Positions 34,230 to 43,950 of a stretch of DNA of 64,000 nucleotides are shown here, one piece after another. The position numbers and the translations under genes are program-made. The DNA lies in assembly GCA_050732395.1 (NCBI GenBank), contig JBOHQX010000274.1, forward strand, positions 1 to 64,000, read 5' to 3'. Under the pieces are notes generated by a model. It had not been told where the DNA came from and did no database searches. It saw only the letters and a program-made list of their open reading frames with translations. Numbering within the stretch: the first letter of the stretch is position 1; each line of letters opens with the position of its first letter. Source of the stretch: JBIOXB01 sp050732395. GTDB taxonomy: Bacteria > Zhuqueibacterota > Zhuqueibacteria > Zhuqueibacterales > Zhuqueibacteraceae.

Positions 34230-35510
34230 TTGAACGCTCCTCACAAATCCCGAAAAGCGGCCTACGTTTCATCTGCATGCGCAAACCGTAACGCAGAAGC
34301 CGGAGTCTTCGCCGACCATCACCTCACCATGGTGATGCTGACCTATCTCTTTCCTCCCTCTTTTTCCGGTGGAACGAGACAAGCGCTCGAGCTGGCCAAA
34401 GGCCTGCAACGGCAGGGCATAAACAGTATTTTTCTTGGCGCCAATTTGCGGCGGGCTCTGCCCCATGAACAAATGGACGGCTTTTGTATTCACCGCTTCA
34501 CAACCAGCAAGGGTCCGCGGCTGCAATATCTGATTTATGCCTTGAAAGTCTGCCGGTTCCTTTGTCTGCGGCGTCGATCCTATGATCTTGTGCTGCTGCA
34601 TTCGACGCGGCCTTTCACTTTTTTGGTGCTGGCCTTGCTCAAATTGCTCGGGAAGCGGGTGCTGATATCGCTCACTCTGATCGGCAACGACGATCCCCGT
34701 GCGCTGCGACATAAATCTTTCTTATGGAGAATCGAAGGCCGGATGCTCGCGCAATTCGATCGTATCATTTGCAAAAGCAGCGCGCTCGAAAGCATTTGCG
34801 CTGAAGCGAAGTTACCGGCCGCAAAGCTGGCCACCATTCCCAATGGCATCGACCAGCGCAAGTTCCGTCCGGCGCGCTCTTGGGAAGAAAAGCAAAGATT
34901 GCGACAAGAATTTGGAATTTCCCCGCAGGCGTTCGTACTTGCTTTCACCGGCCGCCTCAGTACGCGGAAAGGATGTGATCTTCTCTTCGACGCCTGGGAT
35001 CATCTCAGCGCACATATTCCAAACGGGCTATTGCTACTGCTCGGCCCTTATGGCGGCAGCCCTCCCTTCACCTCTGAATCCGGGCCTTTCCTCGAGCAAC
35101 TGCAACGTGCACTCGCGCATCAGCACGAGCGGCGCCTGTGCTTCACCGGCGAAGTCGATCATGCTCGTCTCGCCCGTTATTTGCGCCTGTCCGATTGCTT
35201 TGTGTTTCCATCGCAGCGCGAAGGCTTGCCCAACAGCGTGATCGAAGCTATGGGCAGCGGTTTGCCGGTGATTTGCAGCGAGATTCCCGGCGTCACTACG
35301 GATCTCATCGATCACGGCAAGAATGGCTTGATTTTGAGAACACGCGCGGCGCAAGATCTGGCAGCGCTGATTCTGCAATTATATAGTGACCATCGCTTGC
35401 GCCGGAAAATGGGCGCTCAGGCTGCACAAAAATCCCGAACGCGATTTTCAATGGAGGCGATTGCCCGCCGGCATGCTATGCTTTATCGTGAGCTGTTAAA
35501 ATGGAATTAG
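34230..35510 (+). CDS. Glycosyltransferase family 4, 2
   Basis: A GT-B enzyme of up to 426 residues from a TTG at 34230. An ATG at 34329 (MVMLTYLFPPSFSGGTRQAL) begins exactly at the first Rossmann strand and is a strong alternative giving 393 residues. Donor-domain motifs: IPNGIDQRKFRP near 205, LAFTGRLSTRKGCDLLFDAW near 237, and E(x)7E in FPSQREGLPNSVIEAMGSG near 330. Its stop codon overlaps the start of the O-antigen ligase-like gene by 10 bp. Confidence 0.9.
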   Translation: MNAPHKSRKAAYVSSACANRNAEAGVFADHHLTMVMLTYLFPPSFSGGTRQALELAKGLQRQGINSIFLGANLRRALPHEQMDGFCIHRFTTSKGPRLQYLIYALKVCRFLCLRRRSYDLVLLHSTRPFTFLVLALLKLLGKRVLISLTLIGNDDPRALRHKSFLWRIEGRMLAQFDRIICKSSALESICAEAKLPAAKLATIPNGIDQRKFRPARSWEEKQRLRQEFGISPQAFVLAFTGRLSTRKGCDLLFDAWDHLSAHIPNGLLLLLGPYGGSPPFTSESGPFLEQLQRALAHQHERRLCFTGEVDHARLARYLRLSDCFVFPSQREGLPNSVIEAMGSGLPVICSEIPGVTTDLIDHGKNGLILRTRAAQDLAALILQLYSDHRLRRKMGAQAAQKSRTRFSMEAIARRHAMLYRELLKWN

Positions 35511-36901
35511 GGCTGGGATTAACCAAAATCATCCCGTTCCTCCTGTATCTGATCATGATACTGGTGGCGGTGTTGACGTTGATATATCGCGTTGAGATCG
35601 GGATTTACTTTTTGGTGCCGCTCATCCCCCAGCAAAGCACCTTGGAGGGTATCGCCCGATACCCGCTGGGCAAGGACATCGTCGACGTTATTTTGCTGTC
35701 GTTATTGTTACGCTGGTGGGTGGACAGCTCCAGAAAACCGGGGGGCATGTTCGCCAAAACCCCGATCAACACGCCAGTCTTTTGGCTGGCGCTCTGGACG
35801 TTCTTCGAGCTGTGGCTGGGCTCGTTCAATCTCAATCTGCCCTTACCGATCTCTATCAGCGACGCGCGTTTCGTCACCTGGAAGAATTTCATGATTTTGC
35901 CGCTGCTCTACTTTGTCGTCGTCAACAACGTCGAAGACAAAAAGCAGATCAAGATCATACTCGGCCTGATGGCGCTCTCAATGTTGTTTATGGACCGGCA
36001 TTTTTACAACAACTTTCGCGGTCGGTCGGTCGAAGGCTACAGCCACGATTTGCGCTCGTCGGGAACATTCTCCTATCTCGGCCCCAACGAGCTGGCGGCA
36101 TTCTATGCGCAATACACTTTGCCGATACTGTGCGTCATGCTGCTGGATCGGCAGATTTTGGTGCGCGTGTTCGCCGGCGTGGTGATGAGCTTCAATTATT
36201 ACTGCATGGTCTATTTGTTTTCGCGCGGCGGCTATCTTGCCACATTGGTGGGTTGGAGTTTCTTGGGGCTGGTGCGCGACCGGCGCGTTTTGGTGGTGCT
36301 GGCTTTGCTGTTGATTTTTTGGAGATTCCTGCTGCCGAACGCCGTGGTCGAAAGGATCGAGATGACACAAACCGAAGCAGGCACCGACACCTCGGTGCAA
36401 GAGCGGGTGCAGATGTGGGATATGGCCATCGACGTCATCGAGAGCAATCCGCTGCTGGGCATCGGTTACAACACAACGCCATATTTCGGGTTCACCGAAA
36501 GCATCACCGGGCAGCATCGCAACAACCTGCACAACGGTTATATCGAAGTGTTGACCGAGCTCGGCGCAATTGGCCTGCTGATCTACCTGATTATTTTTCT
36601 GAAGGGCATGGCGGCGGGCTGGCGGCTGTACAAAATCGCGCCGGAGCCGTTTTTCAAAGCCCTCGGCTTGGGCTTCGTCGCCGGGATTTTGGCGAGCCTG
36701 GCAGCAAATATCACCGGCAACAATTGGCATTATTTCAACGTCGCGGGCTTCTTTTGGGTCACGTTCGCCCTTGTGGTGCGCTGCCTCAAAATCATTGACA
36801 GCGAAAGTGGGGCCGAAGCGCAGGCGCAGCCCGGCCACGATGAAAAGCAAGTCTTCGTATGGAAATCTGCACGACCGTCCTGGACACCCAGCCATGTTTA
36901 A
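35501..36901 (+). CDS. O-antigen ligase / Wzy-like polymerase family membrane protein
   Basis: A 466-residue polytopic protein with about 10-12 TM helices. The large periplasmic loop contains RVQMWDMAIDVIESNPLLGIGYNT and HNGYIEVLTELGAIGLLIY, the hallmark of the Wzy_C/WaaL (O-antigen ligase) superfamily with the catalytic His region HNLHNGY. It would polymerise repeat units or ligate glycan to an acceptor. Neighbouring flippase and glycosyltransferases favour a Wzy role. The following gene overlaps by 8 bp. Confidence 0.88.
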   Translation: MELGLGLTKIIPFLLYLIMILVAVLTLIYRVEIGIYFLVPLIPQQSTLEGIARYPLGKDIVDVILLSLLLRWWVDSSRKPGGMFAKTPINTPVFWLALWTFFELWLGSFNLNLPLPISISDARFVTWKNFMILPLLYFVVVNNVEDKKQIKIILGLMALSMLFMDRHFYNNFRGRSVEGYSHDLRSSGTFSYLGPNELAAFYAQYTLPILCVMLLDRQILVRVFAGVVMSFNYYCMVYLFSRGGYLATLVGWSFLGLVRDRRVLVVLALLLIFWRFLLPNAVVERIEMTQTEAGTDTSVQERVQMWDMAIDVIESNPLLGIGYNTTPYFGFTESITGQHRNNLHNGYIEVLTELGAIGLLIYLIIFLKGMAAGWRLYKIAPEPFFKALGLGFVAGILASLAANITGNNWHYFNVAGFFWVTFALVVRCLKIIDSESGAEAQAQPGHDEKQVFVWKSARPSWTPSHV

Positions 36902-38804
36902 AGGCTTTGGTAGCATGCTCGCGTTCATGGGCGTCCTGCTCGTGAGTCTTGGCCTGGCGCAGTCGGCTTCTCGACCCCAGACAGCCGTGCAGCAGCTTCG
37001 CGTTATGGTGCTCACCAACGCTTCCTTGCCGGAATTGAATGATTTAACGGAACGTTATCAAAGGCAGCAAAAAAAGTTGGCAGCGTGCATGCGTTCGCCC
37101 ATCATGAAGGTGGCCAGATACGTGCGCCTGGAGAACTTCTTCCCGGGTAAGACCTCGCAATCAAGCCGTATCATATGCGGCTTCAGCTTGGGCGCATTGG
37201 CCTGCATAGGGACCAGCCTGGTTTCCAAAAAATATGCACGCAACCTGAAACATCGCACCCGTTGCGCTTTCATCCTATTACTCCTCTTCGTGATCACGTA
37301 TGATTTCGCCCGGGCTTTGGTGATAGTAAAGGAGATTGATCGGATAGAACAGCTCGATCTTCGTCTTACCTATCAGTATCTGTCTGTGCTGGCCGGCTTG
37401 AATATTCCGTTTGAGGTTGTCGCCTCACCGGAGCAGGAGCTGCAACTATCCGATTTCCTTGCCCAGGATACATTGCGGTATCACCTGGTCATCCAGGCAT
37501 GCGCGCCGCATTTTCTTTCAGAAGAAACGCAACGTGCAGTGACGGCTGCCAAAGACTTTGGGGTGCAAATCGTCGATGATCAGAATGAAGCTCGCCTCGA
37601 TCGACGCCACCTGATCGACTTGCTCACGCGATCTTCTCCCGGCATCGTGCGGCCTGCTATGGGTGGAATCATGGCGCTCCGGATGGATGATCCCGGAGCG
37701 CCAATTAAAGCCTATTTTGATGGGTATCGGCATACCGGGCTTTCACCGGCGAAGTGGCGCCAGGTGGTGAGCCTCCTGGAACAGCAACAAGCAGAGATGA
37801 GCATCTTTTATGTGCCAGCCTGGGTGGATGACGGCGACGCTGCCCGGGGAATTTTGGAACATGAAGGCAAAATCGTCGCGCCTCGCATTCCCGGGAGGAT
37901 TTACGATGCGAAAAGCGTCGTTTACACCGTTCATGAGAATGCCGTGCGCATGGATCAAGCTGCCGAGTACGAGATTCTCAAAGCAGCCGCTCCCACGCTG
38001 GATTTCGAATCGCATGCACATACGCACATGGAAATCGATCTGGAGTGCTGGCTGCAAGCTGCGGACAAATATTCGAACAAGGCATGGTACCGAGAGCTGT
38101 ATCATCTACACGATGACCGCGATCTTACAGTCGAAGAAACGCGCGCCGTTCTCCAAAACAGCGCGGACAAAATTGCAGCATGGTTCGCCAAAGCGCCGAC
38201 AACACTCGTTCCTCCGGGACACAAAATCTCCAGCAATACGCTGCACGTTGCCGGAAAGATGGGGTTTCGCCTCCTGGCGATGAACACCGTTTTCTTGCTG
38301 GATTCGACGCACTACCTCGAAGCCGGCTATGTGCGCAATCCCGGCTTCGAGCACTGGCAAGATTTTGACGCCAGCTTGATTGTCGAGGGTTTTCCGGTGA
38401 TCGGCTATATGCACGATCGCGATATTGCCTTGCTCGGCAGCGCGTGGCTCGCGCGCGGTATGAGGGGTTGGCAGGGCGTCGGCATTCGGCGCTTCGTAAC
38501 CTTTCGAGAGCTGGCCGGGCTGCTGCGCGCCAAAATCACGGCGCATGTTGCACGGCACAGTGTTTCCGGCTGGGTGGATATTTCAGGCACGGGCGGCATC
38601 GGCGATCGGCACGAATCGCGCTATTTTGCACAGCATGAATTTCCGCTGCACGTTACGCTTCCGGCGGGCCGTCGCGCCACCCGCGCCGTCCTCAATGATT
38701 CGACGCACGCCGATATTACGATTCTGTCGCCGCGAGAAATCATGCTGAGACTGCCGCCGTTTACCCATACCGCAGAACAACGCTTCGTGATTCAGCTCGA
38801 TTAA
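36894..38804 (+). CDS. Membrane-anchored polysaccharide deacetylase-like protein
   Basis: A 636-residue protein from the ATG at 36894, which overlaps the preceding stop; a longer frame from 36771 lies within that gene. There are TM helices at about residues 5-22 and 120-150, then a Rossmann-like region (QLDLRLTYQYLSVLAGLNIPFEVV...YHLVIQACAPHFL), then a NodB-like barrel. The barrel shows MALRMDDPGAPIKAYFDG (catalytic Asp pair) near 263, FESHAHTHMEID near 370 (metal His) and TTLVPPGHKISSNTL near 440. The C-terminal ~110 residues are beta-rich. This combination resembles the Pel/alginate-type modification enzymes, but the exact family is not recognised. It likely deacetylates the growing glycan at the membrane. 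Confidence 0.72.
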   Translation: MFKGFGSMLAFMGVLLVSLGLAQSASRPQTAVQQLRVMVLTNASLPELNDLTERYQRQQKKLAACMRSPIMKVARYVRLENFFPGKTSQSSRIICGFSLGALACIGTSLVSKKYARNLKHRTRCAFILLLLFVITYDFARALVIVKEIDRIEQLDLRLTYQYLSVLAGLNIPFEVVASPEQELQLSDFLAQDTLRYHLVIQACAPHFLSEETQRAVTAAKDFGVQIVDDQNEARLDRRHLIDLLTRSSPGIVRPAMGGIMALRMDDPGAPIKAYFDGYRHTGLSPAKWRQVVSLLEQQQAEMSIFYVPAWVDDGDAARGILEHEGKIVAPRIPGRIYDAKSVVYTVHENAVRMDQAAEYEILKAAAPTLDFESHAHTHMEIDLECWLQAADKYSNKAWYRELYHLHDDRDLTVEETRAVLQNSADKIAAWFAKAPTTLVPPGHKISSNTLHVAGKMGFRLLAMNTVFLLDSTHYLEAGYVRNPGFEHWQDFDASLIVEGFPVIGYMHDRDIALLGSAWLARGMRGWQGVGIRRFVTFRELAGLLRAKITAHVARHSVSGWVDISGTGGIGDRHESRYFAQHEFPLHVTLPAGRRATRAVLNDSTHADITILSPREIMLRLPPFTHTAEQRFVIQLD

Positions 38805-38815
38805 CCGGAGATTGT

Positions 38816-39463
38816 ATGATCAATGGCAGGATGAATGTCGTAGCGTACTTGGCACATGCCGACGACGAGGTTTTGGGTTGCGGCGGCCTGCTGGCAAAAC
38901 TGGCCGCGCAGGGCCATCACGTGAGTGTGGTTTTGGCAACGGACGGCATCGTCAAGCGCGGGATCGAAATCGACAATACCTCCTCTGCGCGCGCCGCTGC
39001 AAAAATCTTGGGCGCGCGCGAGTTGTTCTTTTTGGGCTTTCCGGATCAGCAATTTGACCGGTATCCCTTGATCGAATTCAATCGCGCTTTTGACAAATTG
39101 GGTTTACAGCCTGATTTGCTCATTACGCATGCCGCCCACGACGCGAACCACGATCATACCATCATCCATCGCAGCGCCATCGTGGTGATTCGTCCGCTCA
39201 AAAACAAAACCAAAGTGCTGGCTTGTGAAACGTTGAGCGCGACGGAATGGGGTTCTCAACCCTTCACCGCCTCCCTCTATGCGGACATCACGGATTATCT
39301 GCCGAAAAAAATCGAAGCCATGAAACCATATGCCAATGAGCTGCGTGAATTTCCACACCCGCGCAGCCTGACCGGTATTGAGATCAAAGCACGGCAACGC
39401 GGTTTGGAAGTCGGTTGCCGCGCCGCCGAGGCCTATCAGGTGTTGAGATGGTTCGAAGTTTAG
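38816..39463 (+). CDS. PIG-L family deacetylase
   Basis: A 215-residue LmbE-like zinc hydrolase; the ATG at 38831 (MNVVAYLAHADDEVLG) is an alternative start. The metal site AHADDE (Ala for the usual Pro) appears near residue 13, and the second His motif THAAHDANHDHTIIHRS near 102. The family removes N-acetyl groups from GlcNAc-containing lipids or nucleotide sugars. With two other deacetylases nearby it suggests a partly deacetylated amino-sugar polymer. Confidence 0.9.
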   Translation: MINGRMNVVAYLAHADDEVLGCGGLLAKLAAQGHHVSVVLATDGIVKRGIEIDNTSSARAAAKILGARELFFLGFPDQQFDRYPLIEFNRAFDKLGLQPDLLITHAAHDANHDHTIIHRSAIVVIRPLKNKTKVLACETLSATEWGSQPFTASLYADITDYLPKKIEAMKPYANELREFPHPRSLTGIEIKARQRGLEVGCRAAEAYQVLRWFEV

Positions 39464-39472
39464 GATCCTGCC

Positions 39473-40468
39473 ATGAAGTTGCCATTTGTCAGCGTCATTT
39501 GCCCGATTCGCAATGAAGAACGGCACATCGCCACGTGCCTGCACTCCATTCTCAATCAAGACTATGCTCGCACGCGCATGGAAATTCTCGTGGTCGACGG
39601 CATGTCTGAAGACGGCACCCGCAACCTGGTGCGCGAGCTCGCCGCCCAGGAGGGACGCATCAAGCTGCTCGATAATCCCGGCCGCATCGTGCCGGCGGCG
39701 ATGAACATCGGCATCAAACAAGCGCGAGGCGAAATCATCGTGCGCGTCGACGGCCACGCCCTCATTGCCGAAAATTACCTTCGCTCCTGCGTGCGCCATT
39801 TGTCGGCAACCGGGGCGGCGTGCGTGGGCGGGCCGATCACGAGCAGCCATTCGACTTACGTGGGCCGCGCCATCGCATTGGCGATGTCCTTTCCGTTCGG
39901 CGTGGGCAACTCGCGCTTTCGCACTTCGGGCTTTTCCGGGTACGTGGATACGCTCGCCTTCGGCGCCTATCGCCGCGAGGTTTTTGATCGTATCGGACTG
40001 TTCGACGAAGAGCTCGTACGCTGCCAAGACGACGAGCTGAATTACCGGCTGCGAAAACTCGGCGGCGCCATCTACATGACGCCCGAGATTCGCTCGACAT
40101 ACTTTCCGCGCGCCAGCCTGGGGAAACTGTGGCGGCAATACTTTCAATACGGCTGTTGGAAAGTACGCGTGCTGCAGAAGCATACACGCATGATGCAGCC
40201 GCGCCAATTCGTGCCCGGCGCATTTGTTTGCGGCCTCATGCTCAGCCCGTTGAGCTCCGTTTTTGTCGAACCCGCATGGCTGCTTTGCGCCGGCATGCTG
40301 GGAACATATCTGACCGCCAACCTGCTGGCCAGCCTCTATCTCGCGCACAAGCGCGGTCTGAGTTATCTTCCGCTCTTGCCCGTCGTTTTCATCCTGCTGC
40401 ACTTCAGCTATGGTCTGGGGTTTTTGAAAGGCCTGTGCAAATTCGCCGGACGCTGGCGCGAAAGTTGA
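39473..40468 (+). CDS. Glycosyltransferase family 2 with C-terminal membrane helices
   Basis: A 331-residue GT-A enzyme: VSVICPIRNEERHIATCLHS at the N-terminus, first acid motif VDGMSED near 39, DxD-type VRVDGHALI near 90, and the acceptor-site block ELVRCQDDELNYRLRKLGG near 180. Two to three TM helices follow (about 240-310). Family members add sugars processively or singly at the membrane. It ends 2 bp before the next start. Confidence 0.92.
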   Translation: MKLPFVSVICPIRNEERHIATCLHSILNQDYARTRMEILVVDGMSEDGTRNLVRELAAQEGRIKLLDNPGRIVPAAMNIGIKQARGEIIVRVDGHALIAENYLRSCVRHLSATGAACVGGPITSSHSTYVGRAIALAMSFPFGVGNSRFRTSGFSGYVDTLAFGAYRREVFDRIGLFDEELVRCQDDELNYRLRKLGGAIYMTPEIRSTYFPRASLGKLWRQYFQYGCWKVRVLQKHTRMMQPRQFVPGAFVCGLMLSPLSSVFVEPAWLLCAGMLGTYLTANLLASLYLAHKRGLSYLPLLPVVFILLHFSYGLGFLKGLCKFAGRWRES

Positions 40469-40469
40469 T

Positions 40470-41645
40470 ATGGGAAAAAAAATCGCTGCCTTGCAGCTCC
40501 GCAGTGCTCTGGGCTTCTTCGGCGCGGAGAACGTCGTGCTGGAAATCGCCAAAGGCATGCGGCATACGCGCTATCGCCCGATCGTCGGAGTTTTGACCGG
40601 CGGCCGGCAAGAGTCGATTGCGCTCGCAGAGGGGGCGCAGCAGCACGGCATTGAACACGTGATATTCGAGGGCGCATCCCCGTTCGATCGCAGGACCATC
40701 GCGCAAATTCGCAGATTTATCTTGACGCATAACGTCGGCGTTGTGCATCCGCACGGTTACAAGGCGGACGTGTACGCTTGGGCTGCGACGCAGAACCACG
40801 AAGCCGTTCGTATTGCCACCTGCCATCCGTGGACGGAAACGTCCTACAGCATGCGCGCGCGATTATATGCTTGGCTCGACAAATCGCTTTTGCGCCGCTT
40901 TGATCACGTGGTTGCAATTTCTCAAGCGCTCAAAAAAGAGATTTTACACGCGCACATTCCAGCTCACAAGGTTTCAGTGATCCCCAATGGCGTCGATATC
41001 GAGCGCTTCAAACACCAACACGATTCGACTCAGGCTCGCCGGCGCCATAACCTCCCGCCCGGCCACGTATTGATCGGCGCCGTCGGCCGGCTCGTTCCGG
41101 AAAAAGCCTTTCATCTTTTGATCGAAGCCGCCTCACAGTTGCGGATTTCCTGCCCGCGGGCGTTTTTCATCATCGCCGGTGACGGGCCCTTGCGCGCGGC
41201 GCTTGAAAATGAGATTTCCCGACAGGGCCTCTCCGACCGCTTTCGTCTGCTCGGTGTATGCCCGAATATCCCTGAAGTTCTCGGCATGCTGGATTTTTTT
41301 GTTCTATCCTCGGTCAGTGAGGGCATGCCCATGGTGATTTTGGAAGCCATGGCGGCAGGCAAGCCCGTTGTTGCGACCAACGTCGGAGAGATTCCTAGTA
41401 TTCTACCGCATGGCGAATGTGGCTTGATCGCTGTGCCGTCGGCGGCGGCGTTGTCGCAGGCGGTATTGCAGCTCGTGCAGGATCCGCAAACAGCGCTCCG
41501 GCTGGCGCGCAATGCATACGAGCGCGTGCGCCGGGAATACTCTTCGGAGAAAATGGCGCAAGCGTATGCAGAAGTCTATGATCACACCCGCGCTGGCTCG
41601 AAGCGCAGAAAAACATCATACCCCCACAGGCATGCTATTCCATAG
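40470..41645 (+). CDS. Glycosyltransferase family 4, 3
   Basis: A 391-residue GT-B enzyme. N-domain: LRSALGFFGAENVVLEIAKGM and HNVGVVHPHGYKADVYAW. C-domain: VIPNGVDIERFKHQ near 167, IGAVGRLVPEKAFHLLIEAA near 195, and the E(x)7E motif in LSSVSEGMPMVILEAMAAG near 285. Its reading frame ends 14 bp before the deacetylase start at 41659. It is likely cytoplasmic, acting on lipid-linked glycan. Confidence 0.92.
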   Translation: MGKKIAALQLRSALGFFGAENVVLEIAKGMRHTRYRPIVGVLTGGRQESIALAEGAQQHGIEHVIFEGASPFDRRTIAQIRRFILTHNVGVVHPHGYKADVYAWAATQNHEAVRIATCHPWTETSYSMRARLYAWLDKSLLRRFDHVVAISQALKKEILHAHIPAHKVSVIPNGVDIERFKHQHDSTQARRRHNLPPGHVLIGAVGRLVPEKAFHLLIEAASQLRISCPRAFFIIAGDGPLRAALENEISRQGLSDRFRLLGVCPNIPEVLGMLDFFVLSSVSEGMPMVILEAMAAGKPVVATNVGEIPSILPHGECGLIAVPSAAALSQAVLQLVQDPQTALRLARNAYERVRREYSSEKMAQAYAEVYDHTRAGSKRRKTSYPHRHAIP

Positions 41646-41658
41646 ACCAAGGACCGCC

Positions 41659-42474
41659 ATGAAGAAATCACGACTGCCCGTGCTCATGTATCATCGCGTG
41701 CTCACTCCGGAGGAGAGAAAGACGATTGCCGCGACGCCATACGAAATTCTGAAAGATAATTTTATCGCGCAATTGCAGTTTTTGAAAAAAGAAGGCTTTC
41801 AAAGCTATACCATCGACGAGCTTTGGTTGCCCAGCCACGCAAACCACCGGTGCGCGTGCCCCAGGGGCGTTGCCATCACTTTCGATGACGGCTACGTCGA
41901 TAACTATCTGCATGCTTTTCCGGTGCTGCAGGAATTCGGCTACAAGGCCACGTTTTTTGTCATCGTCAACAAAATCGGCTCGCGGGATTTCATGAGCTGG
42001 AGCCAGTTGCTCGACATGCACCGCTGCGGCATGAGCATCCAATCCCATACGCTCAATCACGGTGCACTCGCCACGCTGCCTTGGGAGCATGCTTATGAAG
42101 AAATTTGTGAGGCGCGCCAGATTCTGCAGCGCGAGCTGCGGCACCCGGCGAATTTCATCAGTTTTCCGCACGGCTCCTACAATGCACGCGTGATACAAGC
42201 CGTGCTGGCTGCTGGCTACTCTGGTTGGTGTAATTCCGATTTTGGCTACCATTCGACCGAAGGCATTGCGCTGGGCATTCCTCGCATCATTGTGCGCGAC
42301 CGCCATACGCTTGCGGATTTCGAAAGCCTGGTTTATGGCCGCGGCCCGCGTTACGCGCGCTCGAAAATGACCGCGGGCTTGCGGCGCGCCATGGCGCGAA
42401 CAGTCGGCATGAGCAATTACCAGCGCCTCTACCTGAAATATTATCACAAAGACGGCGAGGGTGAGAGCTCATGA
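41659..42474 (+). CDS. Polysaccharide deacetylase family protein (NodB-like), 3
   Basis: A 271-residue protein. The ATG at 41659 (MKKSRLPVLMYHRVL) is chosen because the conserved family start LPVLMYHRV follows at once; the frame is open further upstream inside the previous gene. NodB motifs: VAITFDDGYVDNYLHAFPVL near 72, SIQSHTLNHGALATL near 125 (His pair), ISFPHGSYNARV near 170. It resembles the deacetylase found beside XrtA/PEP-CTERM polysaccharide genes, consistent with the two genes that follow. Stop and next start overlap (ATGA). Confidence 0.88.
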   Translation: MKKSRLPVLMYHRVLTPEERKTIAATPYEILKDNFIAQLQFLKKEGFQSYTIDELWLPSHANHRCACPRGVAITFDDGYVDNYLHAFPVLQEFGYKATFFVIVNKIGSRDFMSWSQLLDMHRCGMSIQSHTLNHGALATLPWEHAYEEICEARQILQRELRHPANFISFPHGSYNARVIQAVLAAGYSGWCNSDFGYHSTEGIALGIPRIIVRDRHTLADFESLVYGRGPRYARSKMTAGLRRAMARTVGMSNYQRLYLKYYHKDGEGESS

Positions 42475-43766
42475 ATATTCTTTTTTTGTCCACTGAAAAT
42501 CCTTATCCGCCGGATCATGGCCATCATTTGCGCACGTATTACGTTTTGAAACGACTTGCGGAGGAACATCGCATTTATTTCGTGGCTTTTGCCAGGACCC
42601 CGAAAGAAGTGGAGCTGAAAACCGAGCTGGAGCGTTTCTGCGCTTCCGTGGACATTTTTTTGTTACCGCACGGCCGTTGGCGGCAACCTTTCACAACTGC
42701 CGCGAGCCTTTTCGAACGCCTGCCTTACATGGTTGCGCGTTATCGTTCGCGTTCCGCGTTCGAACGAATCCGTTATCTCGTGTGGCGCCGCAACCTAGAC
42801 CTCGTACACTTCGATTTGCCGCACCTCGCCGCGTATTTGCCGGCAGTCACGCGCTTGCCTAAGATTCTGACCAATCACAACGTCGAGTCCTTGCGCCTGG
42901 CCCGCTGGGCGCAGGTGGAAAAGAATCCGCTGTTGAAAGTCTTTCTCTACGCTCAGGCGCGGAAGCTGGCGCAGTTCGAAGCTGCGCTCTGTCCCCTATT
43001 CGAGCGTTGTGTAACGGTTTCTGATTCTGACAAAGAGGCTCTGGTGCGCCTGTGTGGACATGACAATTTCATTACCCTGCCCAATGGCGTGGATGTTGAA
43101 TACTTTCGTCCCGGTGATACACAGCGGCTGGCACACGCGGGATTGGTGTGGACGGGCTCGATGCGCGGCGCCTACAATCGCGACGCCGTCGACTATTTTT
43201 TGCGCGAAATTGCGCCACGCATTCGTGCGCGCCTGCCGCATACACCTATGACTTTTGTCGGCTCATCACCCACGCCCTTGCTCAAGCAATGCGCACGTGA
43301 AAACCCCAATCTCCATTTCACGGGTTACGTGGAGGACGTGCGGCCATTCGTGGATCGCGCATTGGTCTTCATTGCGCCGCTGCGTAGCGGCAGCGGCACG
43401 AAAGTGAAAATCTTGAATGCGATGGCGCAGGCCAGGCCCGTGGTCACGACTTCCATCGGCGCCGAAGGCATTGCCGCTTCCGCGGACCAAGGCCAAATCG
43501 TTGCCGATGCGCCAGCGGAATTTGCCGAGCAAGTTCTCGGCCTGCTGCAAAATCCGGAACGCGCCGCCGCTTTGGGTGCGCGCGCGCGGCAGGTGATCGA
43601 ACAGCGCTATGCTTGGAAGGTGGTCATGGCAGGCATGAGCAGGATTTATGACGAGGCCGTGCAGGCATGGAAATTGAAAAGCATCCTACCGAAAACGAAC
43701 CAGGGAATACCATCGGCTGAAAACTCGCGATCTTCGAATCTTAACACCAAGCTAACCGCGCCATAA
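42471..43766 (+). CDS. Glycosyltransferase family 4 of the XrtA/PEP-CTERM-associated type
   Basis: A 431-residue GT-B enzyme. The start MNILFLSTENPYPPDHGHHLRT, the TNHNVESLRLARWA block near 140 and DRALVFIAPLRSGSGTKVKI near 297 match the glycosyltransferases that accompany exosortase/PEP-CTERM polysaccharide loci (TIGR03087-like). VTVSDSDKEAL and LPNGVDVEYFRPG are standard GT4 segments. The last ~30 residues are low in conservation. It is translationally coupled to the deacetylase. Confidence 0.87.
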   Translation: MNILFLSTENPYPPDHGHHLRTYYVLKRLAEEHRIYFVAFARTPKEVELKTELERFCASVDIFLLPHGRWRQPFTTAASLFERLPYMVARYRSRSAFERIRYLVWRRNLDLVHFDLPHLAAYLPAVTRLPKILTNHNVESLRLARWAQVEKNPLLKVFLYAQARKLAQFEAALCPLFERCVTVSDSDKEALVRLCGHDNFITLPNGVDVEYFRPGDTQRLAHAGLVWTGSMRGAYNRDAVDYFLREIAPRIRARLPHTPMTFVGSSPTPLLKQCARENPNLHFTGYVEDVRPFVDRALVFIAPLRSGSGTKVKILNAMAQARPVVTTSIGAEGIAASADQGQIVADAPAEFAEQVLGLLQNPERAAALGARARQVIEQRYAWKVVMAGMSRIYDEAVQAWKLKSILPKTNQGIPSAENSRSSNLNTKLTAP

Positions 43767-43950
43767 CCTGCATTTGGTTACCTGTGCCCGTAAATACCTT
43801 TGCTTGACCAGCCGGAAGGGTCGTTGCTTGGAACGTTTCTAAAGCCGTGTGTCATGGATATCGTGGCTACGGCCGTGCTGACGTCGCGAGATGTTCCGCC
43901 AATAACCGAGGATCACCGTGGATACTTTTGCCTTCCCGCAGAGGACAAAC

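Noticed and set aside
35978..37018. Minus-strand open frame across the O-antigen ligase-like gene
   Set aside because: Antisense to a strong membrane protein; His/Gln-rich shadow sequence with no motif.
39104..40558. Long minus-strand open frame opposite the PIG-L and GT2 genes
   Set aside because: It is wholly antisense to two clear genes with strong motifs, has a His/Arg/Gly/Gln-rich composition typical of frame shadows in GC-rich DNA, and shows no domain.
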